A stretch of DNA of 6,965 nucleotides from the NCBI GenBank assembly GCA_030149405.1, contig JASBRM010000253.1, positions 1-6,965 on the forward strand, written 5' to 3'. Positions within the stretch are counted from its first letter, which is position 1; each line of letters starts with the position of its first letter. Shown one piece after another: positions 1 through 5,695 of this stretch. The notes under the pieces are model-generated. The model did not search any database, was not told the origin of the DNA, and worked only from the letters and a program-made list of their open reading frames with translations. The stretch is from Neptuniibacter sp. Lineage in GTDB: Bacteria > Pseudomonadota > Gammaproteobacteria > Pseudomonadales > Balneatricaceae. The translations under genes were made by a program, and so were the position numbers.

Positions 1-495
1 GGTTGCCTTAACCATATCCATGCCGCGGGTTTTGAATGCTGTCCCTGACCCCTGCCAGGTATCACCACCATCCAACAGTAAGGTATTTTCGGCACCAAAG
101 CTTTCACGCATTCGGTTTACAAGCGTTTTAAGGTGCGCGAAACCACCTACTTTGCCGTATTTATTCGCGGCTTCACCGAAGTTCAGATAAGTAAATGCAT
201 GAGCTTCCAATGAATTAGGCGCAATACCGAAATGATTCAGTAATTTATCACCCACCAGATGAGGTGCTTTACCAAACGCACTTCCCACACCCAGGTTTAC
301 GTTTGGTTCGCGAAAATAAACTGGCAATAACTGCGCGTGGCAGTCTGTCATATGCAGCAAACGAACGTTGCCGCTCTTAGGCACTTCATAAAGATCGCCC
401 GGCTGCTTTGTAGCAGCAAAACCTGTAACCGGCAGCACTCCCGCTGCTCCGGCCATGCCCAATAGACGGGCAAACTCCCGGCGAGACATTGACAT
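1..495 (-). CDS. soxB: SoxB, thiosulfohydrolase (sulfate thiol esterase), N-terminal part only
   Basis: Translating the minus strand from the ATG at 495 gives 165 open residues to the window edge. SoxB is the periplasmic dimanganese enzyme that hydrolyses sulfate from the thiosulfonate bound to SoxY (known for the family). Residues 4-12 (SRREFARLL) form a Tat signal followed by a hydrophobic stretch to about residue 28, fitting export of a folded metalloenzyme. The metallophosphoesterase/5'-nucleotidase fold is marked by the D51-x-H53 metal-ligand motif, FREPN at 61-65, and the GGDT motif around D145. GGGTGA lies 6 nt before the ATG. A second ATG two codons later is possible, and both keep the Tat motif. 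The gene follows the SoxK-like gene after a 90-nt gap with a strong intrinsic terminator, so it may be expressed less than, or separately from, the genes upstream. The C-terminal two thirds lie outside the window. Confidence 0.96.
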   Translation of the reverse strand, partial: MSMSRREFARLLGMAGAAGVLPVTGFAATKQPGDLYEVPKSGNVRLLHMTDCHAQLLPVYFREPNVNLGVGSAFGKAPHLVGDKLLNHFGIAPNSLEAHAFTYLNFGEAANKYGKVGGFAHLKTLVNRMRESFGAENTLLLDGGDTWQGSGTAFKTRGMDMVKAT

Positions 496-526
496 ATTAA
501 TTCACCCTAATATTCAGTCTTGGAGT

Positions 527-563
527 AAAAAAAATGCCTGTACGTCTTCGACGTTAACAGGCA
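527..563 (-). terminator. Rho-independent terminator between the SoxK-like gene and soxB
   Basis: On the minus strand TGCCTGT (563-557) pairs with ACAGGCA (541-535). Inside it ACGTC (554-550) pairs with GACGT (546-542) around a 3-nt GAA loop, leaving a 2-nt TA bulge on the 5' side. Eight T residues (534-527) follow the stem directly. A 12-bp stem with an unbroken U tract is a textbook intrinsic terminator. It sits inside the cluster, only 31 nt before the soxB start, so it probably acts as a partial terminator or attenuator that lowers soxB relative to soxXYZA. That role is inferred. Confidence 0.88.
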
Positions 564-574
564 CTTTCTGACAT
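554..574 (-). other. Possible six-codon leader ORF (MSESAC) ahead of soxB
   Basis: Twelve nt after the SoxK-like stop codon, an ATG at 574 opens a six-codon frame, Met-Ser-Glu-Ser-Ala-Cys, that ends with TAA at 556-554. GAGG at 585-582 gives a Shine-Dalgarno with 7-nt spacing, in the same TAAGAGGT context that precedes soxY and soxZ. The last codons and the stop lie in the 5' arm of the terminator, so a ribosome here would block hairpin folding. Whether it is translated is unknown. A short ATG frame could occur by chance. Confidence 0.35.
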
Positions 575-585
575 AAACTGACCTC

Positions 586-1005
586 TTACTGAGGCACAGC
601 CAGATGCCAGTTTTTCTCAGCATAGTGATACTGCTGAATACCAATGCGAGCGTGATACTTAGCCTGCGCAGCCAAGTCCAACGCTTTCTGATATTCACCT
701 GCATCTATAGCGGCCTGAGCATCCTTAAGAATGTCTTTAGTCAGTTTCCACTCAAAACCCAGCTCGCCTACTTCTTTGTTTTTAGCCATAGCTTTTGCAA
801 GAAGATCTTCAGCATTCGCTTTTGTTGCTTTAACGCGAGCTTCCATCTCTTCTTCATGGTTAGTGTGGTACTGGTTGCCATTCCAGGTAAAAACATGATC
901 CGGTCCGTACATTGCACGGTTCATTTCAAATGCTTCCTGGAAGGATTCTGCTGCTGCAAACGTTGGCGCACAAGCCAGGGCCGCAATCAATAGTGTTTTC
1001 TTCAT
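586..1005 (-). CDS. soxK: SoxAX-binding protein, SoxK-like, periplasmic
   Basis: A 139-residue secreted protein. The N-terminus MKKTLLIAALACAPTFAAA is a Sec signal peptide, probably cut near residue 19. Residues 21-50 contain a short F-x-WNG-x-x-Y-x-T pattern (39-48). Residues 52-139 are helical and Ala/Lys-rich. There, GELGFEWKLTKDILKDA (80-96), then AGEYQKALDLAAQA, resembles the GGEWRDT...AGDFxKAxxLAxxA pattern I recall for SoxXA-binding proteins (SoxK/SAXB). Those proteins bind SoxAX and raise its activity. It contains no heme motif, and its only cysteine (C12) is in the signal peptide. I chose the ATG at 1005 because GGAGGG sits 7 nt upstream and the signal peptide starts there; an ATG at 1020 would overlap that Shine-Dalgarno. 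The gene begins 14 nt after the soxA stop, which supports a SoxAX subunit. The family call rests on remembered pattern and context, not on an alignment. Confidence 0.72.
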   Translation of the reverse strand: MKKTLLIAALACAPTFAAAESFQEAFEMNRAMYGPDHVFTWNGNQYHTNHEEEMEARVKATKANAEDLLAKAMAKNKEVGELGFEWKLTKDILKDAQAAIDAGEYQKALDLAAQAKYHARIGIQQYHYAEKNWHLAVPQ

Positions 1006-1012
1006 TTTGCTA

Positions 1013-1018
1013 CCCTCC
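1013..1018 (-). promoter_or_regulatory. Ribosome binding site of the SoxK-like gene
   Basis: GGAGGG on the minus strand lies 7 nt upstream of the ATG at 1005 and directly after the soxA stop codon. It fixes the start at 1005 rather than at the in-frame ATG at 1020, which lies upstream of this site. Confidence 0.75.
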
Positions 1019-1019
1019 A

Positions 1020-1886
1020 TTATTTACGTGCACCAGGACCGTTTACGACCAGACCATTTGACATGTAAGTCTGAAAATACTCTAGATTACGGAATGTCTC
1101 ATGCTGTGGTTTCAGCGGCTTAGAACGGGAGTCTTTATGGCAACCACTGTAACGGCGATGCAGTGTACCTAACTCACCCCATTTTGAACGGAACACCGGG
1201 AAGTGGGTTACATGACCCAACATTGGTGATGGTAGGTCTGCACGAATAAAGACGTTAGAGCCCTGAAGGTGGCAGTTAGCACAGGAAAGGTTCAACTGGC
1301 CTCGCTTCGTATAGAAGAACTTTTTGCCTTCTAGGTAAGCTGCCATTGCATCCTTATCACCTTCTGGGACTTTAATATCAAAAACCTTATCCCTTGAAGT
1401 CCATGCCATGTAAGCTGATACCTGAGCGATTTCTCCTTTGCCCCATCTCAACTTTTTCTCACCATTCTTTTCACGGCATTCGTTGATTTCCTGCTCAAGC
1501 GTTTTTACCGTGCCTTCCTCTTTACTCCAATACGGATAGTTCTGGCGAATACCAATACCACCGTTTTCAAAGCAATCCGCATAGCCCTTCCCGTTTGCAA
1601 ATGGTGTATTAAAAAGCTCTTCACCTTTCTCTACATCAAATTCATAAGGAGGGAACTCTTCAAGCTCTACCCACTGCTCACGAGAAGCAGCGTCAACAGC
1701 ATAAATACCGTTCACGTAATCTGAGATTTCAGCTTTAGGAAAGCGGTCCTTATAGTACTTCTGCAAAGCCATTCTATCGGCTTCAGGATCAACCGTTTTG
1801 AGGTCAAATCCCGAGTCGGCAGCATGGGTCATCTGTGTTGCAGCTGCAACTGTTAGACCCAGTGCTAATGTTTTTATTATTTTCAT
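1020..1886 (-). CDS. soxA: SoxA, catalytic c-type cytochrome subunit of SoxAX, monoheme type
   Basis: A 288-residue periplasmic cytochrome that, with SoxX, oxidatively joins thiosulfate to SoxY. The Sec signal peptide spans residues 1-22 (probably cut after MTHA). The only CxxCH motif is C202-A-N-C205-H206. The usual first heme is missing: C105 and C137 remain as single cysteines, the pair that forms a disulfide in other monoheme SoxA proteins. C249, in RRYSGCHKDSRSKP, matches the active-site cysteine that ligates the catalytic heme and carries a persulfide. The C-terminus LEYFQTYMSNGL...NGPGARK is typical of SoxA. I chose the ATG at 1886 because GGTGAG lies 4 nt upstream and it starts a proper signal peptide; an ATG at 1922 would add 12 residues that do not belong to one. 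It starts 41 nt after soxZ and is followed by the SoxK-like gene, consistent with a SoxAXK complex. Confidence 0.96.
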   Translation of the reverse strand: MKIIKTLALGLTVAAATQMTHAADSGFDLKTVDPEADRMALQKYYKDRFPKAEISDYVNGIYAVDAASREQWVELEEFPPYEFDVEKGEELFNTPFANGKGYADCFENGGIGIRQNYPYWSKEEGTVKTLEQEINECREKNGEKKLRWGKGEIAQVSAYMAWTSRDKVFDIKVPEGDKDAMAAYLEGKKFFYTKRGQLNLSCANCHLQGSNVFIRADLPSPMLGHVTHFPVFRSKWGELGTLHRRYSGCHKDSRSKPLKPQHETFRNLEYFQTYMSNGLVVNGPGARK

Positions 1887-1927
1887 TCTTCTCACCCCGA
1901 AACACATCCAGCAATTGCGCATGCTGT

Positions 1928-2245
1928 TTATTTGATCTTGGCTGTTTCCGTCGCAGTCTTACCTGTACTTTCAACCCAGGTCATTGTCAGCTCGTCACCT
2001 TTAGCACCACCGGCAAAGTTGAATGCAAAGTACGGGTTTTTAGAAACCGCAGTACCCATATTCGCAGCAAATACTTCTTTACCACCGTGCATTACTTTCA
2101 GTTCTTTCAGGTACATCTCAGGAATTTTTTCACCCGTTTTCTTATCGGTGCGAAGACCCGTTTCCATGATGTGTTTCGCCATCAGTTTGACTTTAGTTTT
2201 GTCGCCTGCGGCTTTTGCTTTAACTTTTAAAATACCTTTAGCCAT
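1928..2245 (-). CDS. soxZ: SoxZ, partner subunit of the SoxYZ sulfur carrier
   Basis: A 105-residue protein without a signal peptide. This is normal for SoxZ, which is thought to cross the membrane as a complex with Tat-exported SoxY. Family features are the METGLRTDKKTGEKIP segment (residues 27-42), the GKEVF strand, and VSKNPYFAFNFAGGAKGDELTMTW (67-90). SoxZ binds SoxY and helps present the sulfur-carrying arm to SoxAX, SoxB and SoxCD (known for the family). The start at 2245 has AGAGG about 8 nt upstream in a TAAGAGGTAA context nearly identical to that of soxY. It lies 32 nt after soxY and 41 nt before soxA. The protein is full length and contains no cysteine, as expected for a partner that does not carry the substrate. 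Confidence 0.97.
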   Translation of the reverse strand: MAKGILKVKAKAAGDKTKVKLMAKHIMETGLRTDKKTGEKIPEMYLKELKVMHGGKEVFAANMGTAVSKNPYFAFNFAGGAKGDELTMTWVESTGKTATETAKIK

Positions 2246-2277
2246 GATTCTTACCTCTTATTCGGCTCAATTCCGGA

Positions 2278-2736
2278 TTAACCGCCACAACCACCGATGG
2301 TTACTTTCACCTCTTTTGAGGCACTGTAAAGTTTGCCATCTGCTTTAACTACAGCAGTTACGTTTGAGGTTTTGCCCATACGCAGACGTGTTGCAACGTC
2401 AGCTTCTGTACCGGCAGGAACCATGAATTCAACAACCAATGGAGTTGGGTTGTTTTCAACAAAAATACTCATGCTTTCAACATTCGCCAAAGTAGAACGA
2501 ACAGTTACTGGCACAACTGCACCGTTTTCTGCAATGTCTGGTGCTTTAAGTGTTACTTCAGCACTTGCTTCCGGGCTGCCGCCTAGAAGTTCATTCATAG
2601 CCGTAGCCTGATCTTCGGCACTGAATGCCTTTTCGCTCCACGCGGCTAGCGCTATACGTGGCATCAGGACACTTGCACCTACCAGTGCACCGCCTGCTGC
2701 GATAGCTTTTACAACTGAACGACGATTCATGCTCAT
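2278..2736 (-). CDS. soxY: SoxY, sulfur-carrier subunit with C-terminal GGCGG arm
   Basis: A 152-residue protein that carries pathway intermediates covalently on a cysteine in a flexible C-terminal arm. The arm is intact: the protein ends with GGCGG, so C150 is the carrier residue, and there is no other cysteine. The N-terminus has a twin-arginine motif (NRRSVVK, residues 4-10) and a hydrophobic segment to about residue 32, probably cut near ALAA-W. Export as a folded SoxYZ complex is therefore predicted. The body (about 40-147) is the beta-rich SoxY domain, with VVPVTVRSTL and FMVPAGTEADVATRLRMGKTSNV typical of the family. Two ATGs, at 2736 and 2730, are possible; AGAGG is 8 nt from the first, so I chose 2736. 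It lies 35 nt after soxX. Confidence 0.97.
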   Translation of the reverse strand: MSMNRRSVVKAIAAGGALVGASVLMPRIALAAWSEKAFSAEDQATAMNELLGGSPEASAEVTLKAPDIAENGAVVPVTVRSTLANVESMSIFVENNPTPLVVEFMVPAGTEADVATRLRMGKTSNVTAVVKADGKLYSASKEVKVTIGGCGG

Positions 2737-2771
2737 TCTTTTTACCTCTTACATTCACCCAATGAGGGGGA

Positions 2772-3134
2772 TCAGAACTGGTAGATGTACTCTACAACAG
2801 CATCAATTTCTTCTTCTGACAAAATCCAGTGCTTACCGAGTGGCGGCATGATTGTCAGCGGATTATTTTGTGAAGCATCCCAGATCTGGGCACGTAATTT
2901 ACGTTTATCTGGAAAACGCTGCTTCATTGCGATGGTCGGTGGGCCTTGGTTTCCTGCCAGGTTTGCGTCTGGATCATCGATCGCATGACAGGAGATACAG
3001 TTACCACGGGATTTACCCATATAGACTGCTTTACCCATGGCAATCTGGTCTGCATGATTGTCAGCAACAGCGGGTGCCGCTGAAAACATGGCAATCAGAC
3101 CAGCGGAGCACAGGGCTGTGGTCAGCTTCCGCAT
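2772..3134 (-). CDS. soxX: SoxX, monoheme c-type cytochrome subunit of SoxAX
   Basis: A 120-residue periplasmic cytochrome that takes electrons from the SoxA active site. Residues 1-24 are a Sec signal peptide (cut after PAVA). The heme motif is C46-I-S-C49-H50, followed by GNQGPPTI (61-68). M96 in TIMPPLGKHWILSEEEIDAVVEYIYQF is the likely distal heme ligand. The order GNCxxCH, GxxGPP, MPPxG, then a helix beginning LSEEEI is the usual SoxX layout. It is one of the short SoxX forms, without the longer insertion seen in some relatives. GGAGGAG lies 5 nt before the ATG at 3134, making a very strong ribosome binding site. The gene follows soxD after a 105-nt gap containing two hairpins, so soxXYZA may be a processed or separately controlled segment of the operon. 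Confidence 0.94.
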   Translation of the reverse strand: MRKLTTALCSAGLIAMFSAAPAVADNHADQIAMGKAVYMGKSRGNCISCHAIDDPDANLAGNQGPPTIAMKQRFPDKRKLRAQIWDASQNNPLTIMPPLGKHWILSEEEIDAVVEYIYQF

Positions 3135-3186
3135 TTTTTCTCCTCCGGAGTTCCGTCTTACGACAGTAGTTTTTATTTTTATGAAT

Positions 3187-3222
3187 GCCCTAACGGGCGA
3201 AGGCGGTTACTTTATAACCGCC
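3187..3222 (-). other. Tandem hairpins in the soxD-soxX gap
   Basis: GGCGGTTA (3222-3215 on the minus strand) pairs perfectly with TAACCGCC (3209-3202) around a 5-nt TAAAG loop, giving an 8-bp stem. Four nt-scale spacing downstream, GCCC (3198-3195) pairs with GGGC (3190-3187) around GTTA. No T run follows on either strand, so this is not a standard intrinsic terminator. An RNA processing or stability element between the soxCD and soxXYZA parts of the message is plausible but inferred. Confidence 0.6.
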
Positions 3223-3239
3223 AACTATAAACTAATAAC

Positions 3240-4283
3240 TTACTGGCTAGATTCAACCATGTAAGCAACAGCTTCTTCAACCTGTTTGTCACTAAGGTCT
3301 ACTCTGCCACCTTTTGGAGGCATTACACCCGTATCACCAGTGAAGCCTTTGATCGCATTCTGGACTAACGTTGGCATCCCTTTCTGGATACGTGGAGCCC
3401 AAACATCCGCATCTCCAAATTTCGGAGAACCGGTCAGGCCTGATCCATGACAAACTTTACACGCACCGTCATAGGTTGATTTACCTGCGGTCGCCATTTC
3501 GGAAAGTGCCGCTTTTGCAGAACCACCGTGAGCCGCCAGGGTTTCACCTTTAAGCGTAGCCTTACGTACTTTCTCTTTATGCTGCTCTTGTTCCATCTGG
3601 GCATCATGTGAAGCCGCCGGAGCATCCGCGCCCTCTACAAAGTGCCCCACTGGAGTAATACCTCTCAAAGTACCTGCTATTTGCAGTTTCTTTGGATCCG
3701 CGCAGTTTTTCATACAGCGCTTATTTTTTACATCCGGGCGAGGATCAACGAAGAAGTTCTCTTCATTCGGCATCTTAATTGAAGCCAGATTATCTTTAGT
3801 AAGAACGAAATCTTCTTCAATGATCTCATTGAGATACAGAACATAAGCTGTGATGTCGTATACCTGCTGATCTGACAATGAGCGCGGCGCTGTAAATGGC
3901 ATCGCCCGACGAATGTAGTCATACAGTGTAGACGCATAAGGCCAGTAAGAGCCTACCGTTTTAGTCGGACGCTCTTCTGTCAGTGTATCCTGTCCACCCG
4001 CCAGAACCGGCCAGCGACCTTCACCTTCACCAAAAAGGCCATGACAGGTTGCGCAGAACTGTTCATAAAGCGCTTCACCCGCTTCAACTGTACCCTCACC
4101 AGCAGGTAAACCTTTGCCGTCTGGACGGATATCAATATCCCAGCCCGCAATTTCTTCAGGTGTTGCTTTTGCACCAATTCCATACTGCCCTGCCTGAGCC
4201 GTGCCCGTCAGGGTTAATGCTGCACCCAGGCCTAGAGCCAACAGGGACTTTTTCAGCAATTTGCTATCAAGTGATCTGAACAT
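3240..4283 (-). CDS. soxD: SoxD, diheme c-type cytochrome subunit of sulfur dehydrogenase SoxCD
   Basis: A 347-residue periplasmic cytochrome that accepts the electrons released when SoxC oxidises the sulfane sulfur on SoxY. Residues 1-31 are a Sec signal peptide (cut after TAQA). The first cytochrome domain has C77-A-T-C80-H81 and a probable Met ligand M128 (RAMPF). A linker holds a C190-x3-C194 pair, followed by a charged stretch (about 220-250). The second domain has C275-K-V-C278-H279, then PKFGDADVWAPRIQKGM and M321 in GVMPPKGGR, and resembles cytochrome c5. Two hemes agree with known SoxD. I chose the ATG at 4283 because GGGGAGG lies 6 nt upstream and the signal peptide starts there. 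The upstream in-frame ATG at 4439 would add 52 residues lying wholly inside soxC. The 17-nt overlap with soxC suggests translational coupling. Confidence 0.95.
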   Translation of the reverse strand: MFRSLDSKLLKKSLLALGLGAALTLTGTAQAGQYGIGAKATPEEIAGWDIDIRPDGKGLPAGEGTVEAGEALYEQFCATCHGLFGEGEGRWPVLAGGQDTLTEERPTKTVGSYWPYASTLYDYIRRAMPFTAPRSLSDQQVYDITAYVLYLNEIIEEDFVLTKDNLASIKMPNEENFFVDPRPDVKNKRCMKNCADPKKLQIAGTLRGITPVGHFVEGADAPAASHDAQMEQEQHKEKVRKATLKGETLAAHGGSAKAALSEMATAGKSTYDGACKVCHGSGLTGSPKFGDADVWAPRIQKGMPTLVQNAIKGFTGDTGVMPPKGGRVDLSDKQVEEAVAYMVESSQ

Positions 4284-5601
4284 TGGTAACCTCCCCTGTA
4301 GACGCAACTTTCCAGGTGTGGATAGAGTTTTTATGGTAGATAGAGTTGCCGCCACGTACTTCACGTAGCTGAGACAGAGTTGGCTGCACATAGCCAGTTT
4401 CGTCAATCGCACGAGACTGCAGCAACCACGGCTGTCCATCCCACTTAGTTACCAGACTGAATCGGGTCAAAGCCTTATCCAGAACCAGACCTTTCAGTTT
4501 TGCAGAAACCCAGTTCACGCCGCCATCAAAGGAGACATCAACCTGTTTAATTTTTCCACGACCAGACCATGCCAGACCTTCAATCTCCAAAAAGCCTTTC
4601 TGTACCAGAGGTTTCTCAGGACATGGTGAAGTGATAACGGAATTGGTTTCCTGCACAAAAGTAAATTTACGTGCACGCCCATCCGGCATCAGATCGGTAT
4701 ATTTAGAAGTTTCTTCACGGTGATACCAAGGCTTATCCCCAATTTCCAGGCGTCGTAACCATTTAACCGAGGTATTACCTTCCCAACCCGGGTTCAGAAG
4801 ACGCACAGGATAACCTTGTTCCGGACGCAGCATCTCACCGTTCTGAGCATAAACAACCAGTGCATCATCCAGTGCTTTCTCAATTGGAATTGAGCGGCTC
4901 ATATGAGAACCGTCAGCACCTTCAGCAAGAATCCACTTACCTTCTGGTTTAACACCTACTTCATCCAGCAATACTTTCAGAGGTACGCCTGTCCATTCAC
5001 AACAGCTCAGCATACCGTGAGTGAATTGCAGTGCTTCCATCTGCGCACCTTTCCACTCCATACCGCCGTTAGCTGGACATTCAATAAACTTGATCTGTGA
5101 AACCGATGGAAAACGCATCAGGTCTTCCATTGTGAAAATGATTGGACGCTCAACCAGACCGTGAATAATCAAACGGTGCTCGTCCGGTTTAATCTGCGGC
5201 ACACCACCGTGGTAGCGTTCAAACACCAGGCCATTTGGCGTGATAATGCCCTGCATGTCCTGCAGCGGAGTCATCGAAATGGAAGCAATTGAATCTGCTG
5301 TTAACCACGGCACCGTTCTACGAACTACATGCTTTTCATATTGTGAAGGTGAGCCATAAGGATGTTCTACTACACCGTGACCAAGCTGCTTACCCCAAGC
5401 AGGTTCATTTGGCGGTAGATTCGCTTTATTAATCTCACTTGCAACAGAATTACCTGCAATCGTTGTTGCTGCCATCCCTGCAGCCGCTGCGACACCTTTA
5501 CGCAAAAAATCGCGGCGATCATTGATAGACAGATGCTCGGATTCCCGGGCCATTTGTTCCATCAATTCGCGGGTGCTCGGACCTTTGATGATATTGGACA
5601 T
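4267..5601 (-). CDS. soxC: SoxC, molybdenum cofactor subunit of sulfur dehydrogenase SoxCD
   Basis: A 444-residue member of the sulfite oxidase family. With SoxD it removes six electrons from the sulfane sulfur bound to SoxY, converting it to a sulfonate. The Tat signal is RRDFLRK (29-35) and a hydrophobic Ala-rich region, probably cut near SVASE (residues 52-56), as expected for a Mo-cofactor protein folded before export. The long stretch before the twin arginines is common in SoxC. The molybdopterin domain contains FIECPANGGMEW (172-183), where C175 is the molybdenum ligand. Family motifs follow: EGADGSHMSRSIP, GYPVRLLNPGWEGNTSVKWLRR (263-284), and a C-terminal dimerisation domain (about 315-440) with VSFDGGVNW and HTWKV. 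The start at 5601 has GGAGG 5 nt upstream. An in-frame GTG at 5613 is excluded because the Shine-Dalgarno would overlap its first codons. It is the first sox gene after the regulator. Confidence 0.97.
   Translation of the reverse strand: MSNIIKGPSTRELMEQMARESEHLSINDRRDFLRKGVAAAAGMAATTIAGNSVASEINKANLPPNEPAWGKQLGHGVVEHPYGSPSQYEKHVVRRTVPWLTADSIASISMTPLQDMQGIITPNGLVFERYHGGVPQIKPDEHRLIIHGLVERPIIFTMEDLMRFPSVSQIKFIECPANGGMEWKGAQMEALQFTHGMLSCCEWTGVPLKVLLDEVGVKPEGKWILAEGADGSHMSRSIPIEKALDDALVVYAQNGEMLRPEQGYPVRLLNPGWEGNTSVKWLRRLEIGDKPWYHREETSKYTDLMPDGRARKFTFVQETNSVITSPCPEKPLVQKGFLEIEGLAWSGRGKIKQVDVSFDGGVNWVSAKLKGLVLDKALTRFSLVTKWDGQPWLLQSRAIDETGYVQPTLSQLREVRGGNSIYHKNSIHTWKVASTGEVTNVQIT
4290..4296 (-). 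promoter_or_regulatory. Ribosome binding site of soxD inside the soxC 3' end
   Basis: GGGGAGG on the minus strand lies 6 nt before the soxD ATG at 4283 and within the last codons of soxC. It decides the soxD start and explains why the two genes overlap. Confidence 0.75.
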
Positions 5602-5606
5602 GCATG

Positions 5607-5611
5607 CCTCC
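5607..5611 (-). promoter_or_regulatory. Ribosome binding site of soxC
   Basis: GGAGG on the minus strand lies 5 nt upstream of the ATG at 5601. Because it overlaps the codons that would follow the GTG at 5613, it favours 5601 as the true start. Confidence 0.75.
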
Positions 5612-5679
5612 ACATGGCGAAGTCTTAGGCTGGTTTCTTGATATTATTATTAGAAATAACTATATATATTTTTAGAATA

Positions 5680-5695
5680 TACAAGAATTCGACCA
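5680..5695 (-). promoter_or_regulatory. Candidate sigma-54 (-24/-12) promoter for the sox genes
   Basis: The minus strand reads TGGTCGAATTCTTGTA. This keeps TGG at -24 and TTG at -12 with the correct GG-N10-G spacing, but has T where the near-invariant C of the -12 GC should be and a poor CAC block. Transcription would start near 5668, leaving a leader of about 67 nt before soxC. The adjacent sigma-54 activator makes it plausible; the imperfect match keeps confidence low. Confidence 0.35.

Noticed and set aside
507..704. A 65-codon minus-strand frame overlapping the 3' end of the SoxK-like gene and the terminator.
   Set aside because: It lies out of frame within a real gene, crosses the terminator hairpin, and its Arg/Leu-rich product has no recognisable pattern.
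1909..1926. Inverted repeat CAGCA...TGCTG in the soxZ-soxA gap.
   Set aside because: Only 5 bp with an 8-nt loop and no T tract. This is expected by chance at this length.
3143..3150. Palindrome CTCCGGAG overlapping the soxX ribosome binding site, considered as an operator or RNA switch.
   Set aside because: It is a single 8-nt palindrome caused largely by the GGAGGAG Shine-Dalgarno itself, with no larger structure around it.
604..3264. Several plus-strand frames of 60-140 codons opposite soxA, soxZ, soxY, soxX and the SoxK-like gene.
   Set aside because: All lie antisense to well-supported genes, and their translations show no family pattern. They are shadows of the coding strand.
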